Under the pieces are notes generated by a model. It did not search any database. It was not told the DNA's origin and was given only the letters and a program-made list of their open reading frames with translations. This document shows positions 1 to 8,119 of a stretch of 64,000 nt of DNA, in pieces (the stretch's first letter is position 1; every line of letters starts with the position of its first letter). The stretch comes from Lachnospiraceae bacterium (GTDB taxonomy: Bacteria; Bacillota; Clostridia; Lachnospirales; Lachnospiraceae): positions 57,437 to 121,436 of the forward strand of contig JAIDHX010000052.1 of the NCBI GenBank assembly GCA_029053015.1. The letters are read 5' to 3'. The position numbers and the translations under genes are program-made.

Positions 1-1497
1 GCGGCGGCAAGTTATGTCAAGACCACGGAGGATCTTGACCTGATTCAGCTAAATTCCTTCGGCTGCGGACTGGACGCCGTCACCACCGACCAGGTGAACG
101 ACATCCTCTCCGGCTCCGACAAAATATATACTTGTTTGAAAATCGACGAAGTAAACAACTTGGGCGCGGCACGTATCCGTATCCGCTCTCTTTTGTCCGC
201 TCTCCGCGTCAGGGAGAAGCAGGCAAAGCAGCGGACGCTGCACTCCTCCGCCATAAACAAAGTATCTTTTACGGAGGATATGCGGAAAAGCTACACGATA
301 CTCTGCCCGCAGATGTCACCCATTCACTTTGAGGTATTGGAGCCTGCCTTCAATGCCTGCGGCTACAATTTTGTCGTATTAAACAATGACAATAAGCACT
401 CCGTGGATATGGGATTAAAATACGTCAACAACGACGCCTGCTATCCTTCTCTTCTGGTGGTAGGACAGATTATGGAAGCGCTGCTTTCCGGCAAATACGA
501 CTTAAACCGTACCGCCATCATTATGTCCCAGACGGGCGGCGGCTGCCGTGCAACCAACTATATCGGCTTTATCCGCCGTGCGCTGGAAAAGGCTGATATG
601 GCACAGATACCCGTTATTTCCCTGAATCTGGCGGGCATCGAGAGCAATCCCGGCTTCCACTTAAATGCAGACATGCTGATGCGCGCTGCCTATGGCGCCG
701 TCTTTGGCGACATCTTTATGCGCTGCGTCTACCGGATGCGCCCCTACGAAAAAGAAGCGGGAAGCGTCGATGCCGTTCACAAAAAATGGCTGAAAACCGC
801 ACAGGAATTTGTCTCCGGCAGGCATTTGAATTTCTTCCGCTTTAACCGTCTCTGCCGTGAGATGGTAAGAGATTTTGACGCTATTCCCATTCACGAGGAC
901 TTAAAGAAACCCCGCGTGGGCATTGTCGGAGAAATTCTGGTGAAGTTCTCTCCCGCCGGCAACAACCATCTCGTGGAGCTTTTGGAATCAGAAGGCGCAG
1001 AGGCAGTTATGCCCGACCTGATCGACTTTATGCTCTACTGCTTCTACAACCAGATATACAAAGCTGAGGAACTGGGCATGAGCAAAAAAGCAGCGCGCAT
1101 TTCTTCCCTCGGCATATGGGCGATTGAAAAGCTGCGCGGCGCCGCTGCAAAGGAATTAAAAAAGAGCCGGCACTTTACGCCGCCCGCCCATATACGCGAC
1201 TTGGTAAAATATGCGGAGCCCATCGTGTCCATCGGCAATCAGACCGGCGAGGGCTGGTTCCTAACCGGCGAAATGGTGGAGCTGATTCACAGCGGCGTAC
1301 CCAATATCGTATGCTGCCAGCCCTTCGGCTGCCTGCCCAACCATGTGGTCGGCAAGGGCGTTATCAAAGAGCTGCGCAGACAGTATCCGGCTTCCAATAT
1401 TGTCGCCGTCGATTATGATCCCGGCGCAAGCGAGGTAAACCAGTTAAACCGTATCAAGCTTATGCTCTCCACCGCGGTTACCAATCTGGAATCTTAA
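1..1497 (+). CDS. 2-hydroxyacyl-CoA dehydratase / activase-related protein, C-terminal part (5' truncated)
   Basis: The reading frame is open from base 1 and ends at TAA 1495-1497, so the gene starts upstream of the window; the ATG at 94 is internal. The visible ~498 residues look like the C-terminal half of the large fused acyl-CoA dehydratase activase/dehydratase proteins (BCR/DUF2229 type), which in full are about 1400 aa. Recognisable parts are the cysteine motif [12 protein letters not shown] near the start, the [14 protein letters not shown] segment, [15 protein letters not shown], and the late motif [16 protein letters not shown] followed by [14 protein letters not shown]. These cysteines are typical Fe-S ligands of the family. 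The likely role is ATP-driven radical dehydration or a related electron-activation reaction; the substrate cannot be told. A strong hairpin terminator follows directly. Family call fairly sure, exact reaction unknown. Confidence 0.8.
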   Translation, partial: AAASYVKTTEDLDLIQLNSFGCGLDAVTTDQVNDILSGSDKIYTCLKIDEVNNLGAARIRIRSLLSALRVREKQAKQRTLHSSAINKVSFTEDMRKSYTILCPQMSPIHFEVLEPAFNACGYNFVVLNNDNKHSVDMGLKYVNNDACYPSLLVVGQIMEALLSGKYDLNRTAIIMSQTGGGCRATNYIGFIRRALEKADMAQIPVISLNLAGIESNPGFHLNADMLMRAAYGAVFGDIFMRCVYRMRPYEKEAGSVDAVHKKWLKTAQEFVSGRHLNFFRFNRLCREMVRDFDAIPIHEDLKKPRVGIVGEILVKFSPAGNNHLVELLESEGAEAVMPDLIDFMLYCFYNQIYKAEELGMSKKAARISSLGIWAIEKLRGAAAKELKKSRHFTPPAHIRDLVKYAEPIVSIGNQTGEGWFLTGEMVELIHSGVPNIVCCQPFGCLPNHVVGKGVIKELRRQYPASNIVAVDYDPGASEVNQLNRIKLMLSTAVTNLES

Positions 1498-1520
1498 AAG
1501 AGAATACTGCACTCTATATA

Positions 1521-1575
1521 AAAAAAGTCTGCTGTAATAGATGAAGCTTCATCTCATACAGCAGACTTTTTTATA
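1521..1575. terminator. Bidirectional rho-independent terminator
   Basis: An 11-bp perfect stem (AGTCTGCTGTA ... TACAGCAGACT) is flanked by an A-run on the left and a T-run on the right. It sits between the plus-strand dehydratase gene and the convergent minus-strand ABC operon, so it can end transcription from both sides. Confidence 0.9.
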
Positions 1576-1583
1576 TCATGTTT

Positions 1584-2312
1584 TTATACCGTCACTGCTC
1601 TTTTTCTGGTAATCAGCCATGCCAGCAATATCAGGACTGCGCCTATTGCCACTATGAAGGCCGCCTGCCATACTTCTGCCAGATTGAAAAATCCTTTTCC
1701 TACCCCTATCAGCCACAAAATTACTGCATTTTTGTTTTCGACCGCCTTTGTGATACTCCTCGAAAGTATGCCAACCAAGATACAGATTCCCCAAACAAAC
1801 CACATAAGCTTGTTTCCGAATTTCAGGAACAAAGCGCCAAGTATCAGGCGCAGCACCGCCAGTCCCAACACATATGCCATGATTACGCGAAAATCAAGCA
1901 AAACATCCTCTGTCGCCACATAACGCTCCACATCTCTGTAAACCAGCCATCCAAACCCTTTCTCCACTGCTAAAAATACAAGGATTGCCGCCATGCTGAC
2001 CAAATTATTGATCACTGCTCCCACAAAGTTGGTAATGTAAAACTCTTTTCTGGTTCGTCCCATGGACACCATCATATTAAAGTTTGAAGCATAGCCTAAC
2101 ATACCCATTATGACGCCTACCATCACACAGCCGACCACCGCCATCACCGTCCCCAGCAGGAACCACACCTTCTCCTCTTCACCTGACATGCCGACCTTTA
2201 CGATAAACAGCATAAACAGACTTCCCAAAACGCCGAATATAAGTACCATGGAAAGCTGTGCAAACAGCTCTTCCTGCAAAGAACGCCATGTGTTTTTTAT
2301 CTGCCCGCTCAT
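1584..2312 (-). CDS. ABC-2-like membrane protein (second permease of a YtrA-type locus)
   Basis: A 242-aa integral membrane protein with about six hydrophobic segments, starting with a helix around residues 18-40 (LSMVLIFGVLGSLFMLFIV) and followed by further paired helices. ATG at 2312 follows GGAGGAGAAGA at good spacing. It is the last gene of the GntR regulator-ATPase-permease-permease operon and lies 18 bp after the previous membrane gene. No motif identifies a substrate. By context it is a transmembrane subunit of the exporter driven by the ATPase at 3128-4015; YtrA-type loci in Firmicutes respond to cell-envelope-active compounds, which is inference here. Ends in the bidirectional terminator. 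Confidence 0.75.
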   Translation of the reverse strand: MSGQIKNTWRSLQEELFAQLSMVLIFGVLGSLFMLFIVKVGMSGEEEKVWFLLGTVMAVVGCVMVGVIMGMLGYASNFNMMVSMGRTRKEFYITNFVGAVINNLVSMAAILVFLAVEKGFGWLVYRDVERYVATEDVLLDFRVIMAYVLGLAVLRLILGALFLKFGNKLMWFVWGICILVGILSRSITKAVENKNAVILWLIGVGKGFFNLAEVWQAAFIVAIGAVLILLAWLITRKRAVTV

Positions 2313-2330
2313 TCTTCTCCTCCTTCTCCT

Positions 2331-2972
2331 TCAGACCCTGACTTCCAGGTTCTTTACTTTTCCGGCATAAAGATAAATCATAACACCGTCTGCCGCCACT
2401 GCCCCCGCCGCTAAAGCAAACAGGCTCCACTGGGGCAGACTCCATTTTCCTGCCTCGTACATTGCCGAAAAAACAGATACACCAAGCCCTCCTGTAATGA
2501 CCAATACCAAAAACAGAATCAGGCAGACGGCTTTTCCAAATTGCTGGTATGCCCATCCTGAAATATTGCACAAAGCCGCGGAGACTACCAACAGCAGCGC
2601 TCTGCCGAAAAAGAACATGCCGTTTGCCGTCCTTCCCGAAAAGATGCCTGCAGCAATTATAATGCTGAGTAAAAGCAATCCCTCCAAATGCAGCATGATT
2701 TCCATGCCGATAAAACTATCCCTTCTGGTGCTGCCCATGGTCAGGGTAAAAGGCAGGTAGTTGCCTATCGTCACCATACCCAGCATTCCCATAAAAAACG
2801 GCATGTACATCCCCCCATACTCATCCATCACCGCCCAAAATGTATGCAGAATATTGCCGGTCTCATCTAACCCCGTCACAATGGAAATTCCCAGCACCAT
2901 GGCCAAAATCATCGACAGCGTTAGTCCTATCGTGTAGCCCCAGTATAATAAATTTCTCTTAATTCCATCCAT
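2331..2972 (-). CDS. ABC-2-like membrane protein (first permease of a YtrA-type locus)
   Basis: A 213-aa membrane protein beginning MDGIKRNLLYWGYT with about six predicted helices, for example GLTLSMILAMVLGISIV near the N-terminus and a run of small and hydrophobic residues at 80-110. I chose ATG at 2972 because GAGAGG lies 8 nt upstream; an in-frame TTG at 2999 would add nine residues but has no ribosome site. It shares layout and charge pattern (TMGSTRRDSF loop after helix 3) with its downstream neighbour, whose VSMGRTRKEF sits at the same place, so the two are probably paralogous halves of one permease. Substrate unknown. Confidence 0.75.
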   Translation of the reverse strand: MDGIKRNLLYWGYTIGLTLSMILAMVLGISIVTGLDETGNILHTFWAVMDEYGGMYMPFFMGMLGMVTIGNYLPFTLTMGSTRRDSFIGMEIMLHLEGLLLLSIIIAAGIFSGRTANGMFFFGRALLLVVSAALCNISGWAYQQFGKAVCLILFLVLVITGGLGVSVFSAMYEAGKWSLPQWSLFALAAGAVAADGVMIYLYAGKVKNLEVRV

Positions 2973-3027
2973 ACCAGTATCCTCTCTCTTTTTTATCAAA
3001 CACTTTTTCCAGCCAGAAACAAGCTCA

Positions 3028-3134
3028 AATATTGCTTTTACCCGTACCGGTCAATCTCAAATATGAATTTTACCCGCCAGGGTCAAAGCAATATTTGCAG
3101 GAATAAAATCTGCGCCCCGCGCAAATTTTATTCT
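3028..3134 (-). repeat. Two nested/adjacent hairpins in the ATPase-permease gap
   Basis: The 155-bp gap between the ABC ATPase and the first permease holds two stems. One is a 13-bp perfect inverted repeat, CAAATATTGCTTT near 3029 and AAAGCAATATTTG near 3084-3096, separated by about 45 nt. The other is a tighter hairpin at 3101-3133 (GAATAAAAT ... ATTTTATTC) that overlaps the ATPase stop codon. Neither ends in a clear U-tract, so an mRNA processing or expression-balancing role inside the operon is more likely than termination. Confidence 0.6.
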
Positions 3135-4015
3135 TTGCATAACGCCACAAACACCTGCTGCAGATTGACAGGCTGCACAGACAGTTCTGCACTTCCCTGT
3201 ATATGCTCTCCCTCATGAAGCAATACGGTTACGCCCTTGCTTCTTCCTATCTTCTCCTCATGCAGACAGTGAAGCCCCTTCGTTGCTGCAGCCACCACGT
3301 CTTCCTTGCCGCTCACATGTACGGCACGCTCTAAAAGCGCCTGCGTATCTTCTTTCAAAATAATCTGTCCCTTATCCAGCATGATAACCTCTTCCAGCAC
3401 ATCGGACGCCTCCTCGATGATATGGGTGGAAACGATAAAGGTACGCCCGCTCTCGGTGAACTCCTCCAGCAGAGTGCGGTAAAAATACTCCCGCATAACC
3501 ACGTCCAGTCCCGCTACCGGCTCGTCTAAGAAGGTATAATCCGCCTTGCTTGCCAGTGCAATCACGATGGTAAGCATGGACAGCATGCCTTTTGACAGCT
3601 TAATCACCCGCTTTTTTACATCCAAATCAAATTCCTTTACCAGTCTGTCCGCCATCTCCTTATCCCAGTTCGGCAAATACCAGGCAGCGGCGCGCAGATA
3701 ATCCTTTACCTTGTAACCATTCCCCTGTCCGTTTACGCCGAGCGCACTGATTTCTCTGGAAAAACAGATATGGTCCAGCGCCTTCCTGTTTTCCCACACG
3801 GGCTCCGTCCCCAGCATAACCGTTCCCGAACTTGCCGGATTCTGGGCGGAAAGAATGGACAAAAGCGTCGTCTTTCCGGCGCCGTTCCTTCCGATTAGTC
3901 CATATATTTTACCCTTTTCCAGTTCCAGATTTATATTCTTCAAAACTTCCTTTTTTCCATATGTTTTTGTGATATTGCTGCACACTAATTTTTCATCTGT
4001 CATATTATGTTCCAT
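3128..4015 (-). CDS. ABC transporter ATP-binding protein (YtrB-like)
   Basis: A 295-aa ABC ATPase. Walker A is GRNGAGKTT around residue 42, the signature is the degenerate LSKGM around 140, and Walker B is YTFLDEP followed by the D-loop AGLD; the switch histidine is in STHIIEE. The C-terminal ~80 residues are an extension typical of the YtrB/EcsA type. It powers the two membrane proteins encoded downstream and is preceded at a 28-bp gap by the GntR regulator. The start is uncertain: MEHN at 4015 has AAAGGA too close, while ATG at 4003 (MTDEKL) has it rather far. The signature LSKGM instead of LSGGQ is normal for this subgroup. Confidence 0.88.
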   Translation of the reverse strand: MEHNMTDEKLVCSNITKTYGKKEVLKNINLELEKGKIYGLIGRNGAGKTTLLSILSAQNPASSGTVMLGTEPVWENRKALDHICFSREISALGVNGQGNGYKVKDYLRAAAWYLPNWDKEMADRLVKEFDLDVKKRVIKLSKGMLSMLTIVIALASKADYTFLDEPVAGLDVVMREYFYRTLLEEFTESGRTFIVSTHIIEEASDVLEEVIMLDKGQIILKEDTQALLERAVHVSGKEDVVAAATKGLHCLHEEKIGRSKGVTVLLHEGEHIQGSAELSVQPVNLQQVFVALCKE

Positions 4016-4043
4016 TCCTTTCTTTGTCTCCGGTTTCCGCCCT

Positions 4044-4406
4044 CTACTTACTCTCTTCTATCATGACTACCAGTTCCTCTTTGGTAATGCCAATGCTTTC
4101 CGCTTCCTCTAACAGCTTTTTGACATAATGATCAAAAAATTCGCTCTGTCTCCTCTTTTTGATTTTCGTTTTTGCACCTGCTTTCACGAACATACCAATC
4201 CCTCTCTTCTTGTACAGAATTTCCTGCTCCACCAGTATATTGATGCCCTTCGCCGCCGTGGCAGGATTGATTGCGTAAAGCTTTGCCAGTTCATTGGTGC
4301 TCGGCACTCTTTCCTCCTCCAGCAGGATGTCCCGCAAGATATCGTTTTCCAGCATCTCACTGATTTGCAGATAAATGGACTTTTCCTGTGTTAAAATTTC
4401 ATTCAC
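4044..4406 (-). CDS. GntR family transcriptional regulator, YtrA type
   Basis: A 120-aa regulator with an N-terminal GntR winged helix (residues ~8-75, with PSTNELAKLYAINPATAAKG as the recognition part) and only a short C-terminal dimerisation tail, which is the YtrA subfamily layout. GTG at 4406 is preferred because AGGAGG lies 7 nt upstream; an in-frame TTG three bases earlier sits too close to it. It is the first gene of the operon and its promoter carries a 22-bp inverted repeat across the start-point region, so autorepression is likely. YtrA relatives control ABC operons induced by wall-active antibiotics; the inducer here is unknown. Confidence 0.88.
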   Translation of the reverse strand: MNEILTQEKSIYLQISEMLENDILRDILLEEERVPSTNELAKLYAINPATAAKGINILVEQEILYKKRGIGMFVKAGAKTKIKKRRQSEFFDHYVKKLLEEAESIGITKEELVVMIEESK

Positions 4407-4463
4407 CAATTTTCCTCCTTTTTGCTTATTTCAATCTCTTCTCTTCAAGTCGGAAGTGTTTTA

Positions 4464-4512
4464 GTTCATTACTTATGTAATTAACCATATCACCAATGCA
4501 CTTCCATGTCAA
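4464..4512 (-). promoter_or_regulatory. Sigma-A promoter with overlapping GntR operator
   Basis: On the minus strand, -35 TTGACA (4512-4507), a 17-bp spacer and -10 TATGGT (4489-4484). An inverted repeat GTTCATTAC-TTAT-GTAATTAAC, 8 of 9 positions symmetric, covers 4464-4485 and abuts the -10 box on the start-point side. A repressor bound there would block transcription of the regulator-ABC operon. Confidence 0.85.
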
Positions 4513-4587
4513 TAGGGGTGGGGGAAATTTTTTGCAAGTTTTTTGCAGGGGGCGAAAGCTCTACGCGAAATTATGTGCGAGTCACAT

Positions 4588-4732
4588 GCAAGTCACGCGG
4601 GGGGAGCCCTACAGTCCGATTCAGACGCGCTCTCGCTCGAATAAAGACGTAGCGGACGCTAAGCTCGTGAGTGACCTCGCTAAGCGCCGACGTCTTTATA
4701 CGGTCTGAATCGGACTGTAGGGCTCCCCCCGC
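4588..4732 (+). repeat. Long palindromic element, copy A
   Basis: Two 30-bp arms, 4597-4626 and 4703-4732, are perfect reverse complements. Between them lies a 76-nt core starting with the motif GCGCTCTCGCTCGA, then a 10-bp stem (ATAAAGACGT / ACGTCTTTAT), then an inner stem CGG-A-CGCT / AGCG-CCG and a loop containing CTAAGCTCG and CCTCGCTAAG. GCAAGTCACGC at 4588-4598 precedes the left arm and recurs next to copies B and D. The arm sequence is unrelated to that of the other copies, but the core is nearly identical. No credible protein is encoded. It lies between a terminator and the next promoter. Confidence 0.9.
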
Positions 4733-4871
4733 TGCCTGGCCGCGATAGCGCGCTGGTGATGCTGTTGGGCAGACTGCAACTTGCAGAAAAATGTGGTGAA
4801 TGTAAAGCGGAAGGTTTGCCTCCCGTTCCGCTTGTTTATAATATGTAATTGCGAGACTCTGAAACTGCATT

Positions 4872-4903
4872 GTTGTCATTGCGCACAATTCGAAACCGGC
4901 AAA
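4872..4903 (+). repeat. Empty-site-like relative of the copy C flanks
   Basis: GTTGTCATTG followed directly by CGCACAATTCGAAACCGGC matches the sequences on both sides of palindromic copy C (39665-39674 and about 39799-39816), but here the ~125-bp palindrome is missing. It lies between copies A and B. It is either an unoccupied site or a locus that lost the hairpin. Confidence 0.7.
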
Positions 4904-4972
4904 TAGAAACTTCGCAATTACCTACTCATTTACAAGTACACACGGCGCAAGCTCGTGTGTTGCGGCTTTCAG

Positions 4973-5117
4973 CTGGTAGTGGAGCGGTATGTCTGGGCAG
5001 ACCGTTTAAAAACGTCGGCGCTTGGCGAGGTTCTTTCGAGCCTAGCGTCCGCTACGTTTTTATTCGAGCGAGAGCGTGTCTGCCCAGACATACCGCTCCA
5101 CTACCGGCGTGACTTGC
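4973..5117 (-). repeat. Long palindromic element, copy B
   Basis: Arms 4976-5002 and 5078-5104 are a perfect 27-bp inverted repeat and extend further with one mismatch. The 75-nt core at 5003-5077, read on the minus strand, matches the copy A core: ACGCTCTCGCTCGA, a mid stem ending in ACGT, AGCGG, CTAGGCTCG, then CCTCGCCAAG. The flank GCGTGACTTGC at 5107-5117 is the complement of the flank of copy A. Orientation is opposite to copy A, so the two face each other across about 240 bp. Confidence 0.9.
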
Positions 5118-5143
5118 CGCAATCCCTCCCACGCCCTTGCAGC

Positions 5144-5184
5144 AAAAAAGGCACAAAGTCTGCTATTACACCAGACCTTGCGCC
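5144..5184 (-). terminator. Terminator of the two-component operon
   Basis: On the minus strand a 13-bp stem with two mismatches (GGCGCAAGGTCTG ... CAGACTTTGTGCC, 5184-5150) is followed by TTTTTT. It ends the response regulator-kinase transcript shortly after its stop codon. Confidence 0.85.
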
Positions 5185-5220
5185 TTATTAACTCTGTCAC
5201 AATATGCAATTACATCCGCC

Positions 5221-8109
5221 CTACGCCGTCTCCGCCCCCTGCAGCGGAAACGTCAGCGTCACCTTAAACAAATCCCCGTCCAGATAAATCTCAAACCTGC
5301 CATTCTGCAGTTCCGTCAGATTCTTTGCGATGGAAAGTCCAAGACCGCTTCCTTCCGTGCTTCGGGACACGTCTCCGCGTATGAAGCGCTCTGTCAGCTC
5401 CTCCGCACGAATATTTAAGGGCTGTGCGGAAATATTCTTGATGGACAGCAGCACCTCTTCTTTTCCTTCCACCTGTTCCATATCCAGATAGATCCTCGTC
5501 CCCTCCAGCGCGTATTTATAAATATTGTTGAACAAATTTTCTATGACACGCCAAATTCTGCGGCTGTCGGCTTCAATATAAAACGTGTCGCCTTTGCAGT
5601 CCTCCACAACTTGTAAATGTTTCTCCTCAAACTTTTCCGAAAATTCTCCCAGAGACTGGTGCAGCAGCTCTGTCAGATTGATTTTCTCCATAATCAGGGT
5701 GATATTGCCGGAAGAAATTTTGGAAGCTTCCACCAAATCGTCCGTAAGCTGCTTTAACCGCTGTGATTTTGCATCCAGCACCTCTATATAGCCCTTTACC
5801 GGCTGGGTTTCTATCTTTTCCCGTTTCAGCAAATCTACATAATTGACAATGGATGTCAGCGGCGTTTTGATGTCATGGGATACATTGGTAATCAAATCTG
5901 CCTTCAGGCGTTCATCCTTCATGGAGGTTTCAACCGCCGTCTTAATCCCTTCTCCTATGCTGTTTACCGCTTCCGCAAGCTGCAGATTTTCACCATGCAT
6001 ATTCTGAAGGGGCACCTGCCAGGTCACTTCTCCGTCCCGTATCCGCGCAATCCCATCCACAATTTTTTTCCGCCTCAGATAGTTTAAAAGCCACAGATAA
6101 ACCACAATACAGTCAAACAACAGCATACCCGCAAGCATTAACGGCGCGATTATCCAATTTGTGGAACGCTGCCAGAAAAAGCAGATAAGTCCCCCCACAA
6201 ACAAATTTACGCACATAATACCGCCATGTAGCAGAATACATCGGAACACCATGCCGATGTTGTCGTAAATTTTCAATAACAGCTTCTTCATCGCCCTGCA
6301 CAGCTTTAACAATGTATTTTCCCATAGCCATTTGATGAGGCTGGATTTTATCAGGGTACGCGCTTTTATCCTTCGCACCAGGCTGTACCAGAACAGGCAG
6401 AACAAGCTGCTGAGAATACAGCCGAACGCGCCCATCAAGAACACAGTTTTCATGCGGTTCGCAGAAACATAGGCAAGGGACTTGCTCGATAGATTACTGT
6501 AAAGCAGCCGGATAAGCCAAATGCCGGCAAATGCAAGCCCGCCCCCCAGCGCCGCGGCTGCCTCCGTGGGCACAAAATCAAACCAGCACAAAACAAGCTT
6601 TACTTCTTCCTCTCCCTGCTCTCTGCGTCTGCCCGCCATCACACTTAAAAACAGCCATAACACAAACCATGCGACGATCGCAATTCCCGCAGTTACCAAT
6701 ATCGGATACGCATAGGGGTGCATCGCCCGATACGCCGCCGACGCCTGTGCGAATTGATCCCACACAGGATATTCGGTATCGACTCCCATCCGGATTTCCG
6801 CCGTTTCCGGATAGGCATATTCATAGCGCGAAAATGCGTTAAACAGGTCATCTTCCTTTACAATTCCCGTATTGGATTCAAAGGTCATGGTCTTGGGACG
6901 GTAAATCATATACCTGCCGTACGCAGACTTATAATACGCATCCAAATCTCCTTTTACGGATTGCGGCAGATTGCTCACCCTGACCGGCTCTCCTAACATC
7001 TCCATGTCAAAGGTATAGGCAATATTGGTCGCGCCTTCCCCGTATTTTTCTGCAAATTCCAGATATTCCTTATAATTGTATAGCAAATCCTCTGCTGTCT
7101 GCTCCACGTAAGTCCAATATGTCATATACTCTTCCCAGCTATCCGCCAGAGAAGACAAGTTTCCGCCATCGACAGTCTGATACCGCTCCTGCAGCAGAAA
7201 CAGGTGTACCATGATCTCTCCCGTTTCAGCATCCACATAAAGCTTGTAAACCGGACTCCATCTGCTTAAAATATACAGAAGCGCCTGATTTGTCCTGATG
7301 TCTGTATCATAAAGGTTGACAAACGTGCGCAGCATGCCGCCTTCCTCTACCCACACATACCAGTTCTGCTCATACTCCACTAACATTTCTTCCGTCAGCT
7401 CTTTATTCTTATCTTCCGTATCACAGTTAAATATCACATACAGGTAGTCCAGTGTCTTTGGGCTGAGCCCCGCATAGGAGGCACTGTCATTCCCCAGATA
7501 AGACCGGAGTTTTTCCTCCTGCTCCTCTGTCCATACGCCATCGAACCTGTCCAAATAATACTTGTCAAAGTAGGTTACAAATTCCGTGACCGTCATCACT
7601 GTCTCTTCATAGTGAAATCCATATCGCTGCCATTTCAGTAAATCCTCCAGATAATACTTTACCGCCTTTTCCTCCGGATAAACAGCAAATCCTACGACTT
7701 CCACGTCTTCACCGGATACCTGCAAAGCGATTTTTACTTCATCCGATGTATCCAGTCCTCTGGCAAGATTGGTCTTGCGGTTGACAAACGCTCTGACGTC
7801 TATTTCTTTCGTGCCGTCATATTTTCCGTCCGTCTCCAACTGGCTCTTTGCCACATTATACCGGATGATTTCCTGCATGGCGCTCATCAGCATTTCATCA
7901 AAGACTGCCGTCTCCTCAAAATGGTTCTCCCCTACAAATAAATCCAGGCGAAATATCTTTCTGGTATTGGGATACCCTTCTGTTTCCACGCACACGACGG
8001 AGTACGCAGCCAGCATGGTAATGGCCGCCACGGCAATCCATGCTGCCGCCTGCTGCAAAAAGTGAAACAATATGGCGCTTCTCTTCCCTAATCCCTTGTG
8101 TTTTTTCAC
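5221..8109 (-). CDS. Large membrane sensor histidine kinase
   Basis: A 962-aa sensor kinase. One membrane helix lies near residues 13-37, followed by an unusually long extracytoplasmic region of about 430 residues rich in Tyr, Trp and acidic residues. A block of about five membrane helices (~475-690) and a HAMP-like linker (IARIRDGEVTWQV) come next. The HisKA phospho-acceptor box NVSHDIKTPLTS is near residue 745, and the ATPase domain has N-box NLFNNIYKY and G-box GSGLGLSIAKN. GTG at 8109 has GAGG 8 nt upstream. It lies 10 bp after the response regulator gene, its obvious partner. The ligand is unknown; position after wall-precursor genes (ddl, alr) suggests, but does not prove, envelope sensing. 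Confidence 0.88.
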   Translation of the reverse strand: MKKHKGLGKRSAILFHFLQQAAAWIAVAAITMLAAYSVVCVETEGYPNTRKIFRLDLFVGENHFEETAVFDEMLMSAMQEIIRYNVAKSQLETDGKYDGTKEIDVRAFVNRKTNLARGLDTSDEVKIALQVSGEDVEVVGFAVYPEEKAVKYYLEDLLKWQRYGFHYEETVMTVTEFVTYFDKYYLDRFDGVWTEEQEEKLRSYLGNDSASYAGLSPKTLDYLYVIFNCDTEDKNKELTEEMLVEYEQNWYVWVEEGGMLRTFVNLYDTDIRTNQALLYILSRWSPVYKLYVDAETGEIMVHLFLLQERYQTVDGGNLSSLADSWEEYMTYWTYVEQTAEDLLYNYKEYLEFAEKYGEGATNIAYTFDMEMLGEPVRVSNLPQSVKGDLDAYYKSAYGRYMIYRPKTMTFESNTGIVKEDDLFNAFSRYEYAYPETAEIRMGVDTEYPVWDQFAQASAAYRAMHPYAYPILVTAGIAIVAWFVLWLFLSVMAGRRREQGEEEVKLVLCWFDFVPTEAAAALGGGLAFAGIWLIRLLYSNLSSKSLAYVSANRMKTVFLMGAFGCILSSLFCLFWYSLVRRIKARTLIKSSLIKWLWENTLLKLCRAMKKLLLKIYDNIGMVFRCILLHGGIMCVNLFVGGLICFFWQRSTNWIIAPLMLAGMLLFDCIVVYLWLLNYLRRKKIVDGIARIRDGEVTWQVPLQNMHGENLQLAEAVNSIGEGIKTAVETSMKDERLKADLITNVSHDIKTPLTSIVNYVDLLKREKIETQPVKGYIEVLDAKSQRLKQLTDDLVEASKISSGNITLIMEKINLTELLHQSLGEFSEKFEEKHLQVVEDCKGDTFYIEADSRRIWRVIENLFNNIYKYALEGTRIYLDMEQVEGKEEVLLSIKNISAQPLNIRAEELTERFIRGDVSRSTEGSGLGLSIAKNLTELQNGRFEIYLDGDLFKVTLTFPLQGAETA

Positions 8110-8119
8110 ACTTCGTACC

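Noticed and set aside
4496..5418. Several open frames inside the palindromic elements on both strands (for example a shared SVRYVFIRARA-like peptide)
   Set aside because: They arise from the repeated hairpin core, lack ribosome sites and change with the arm sequence; the conservation is at nucleotide-structure level.
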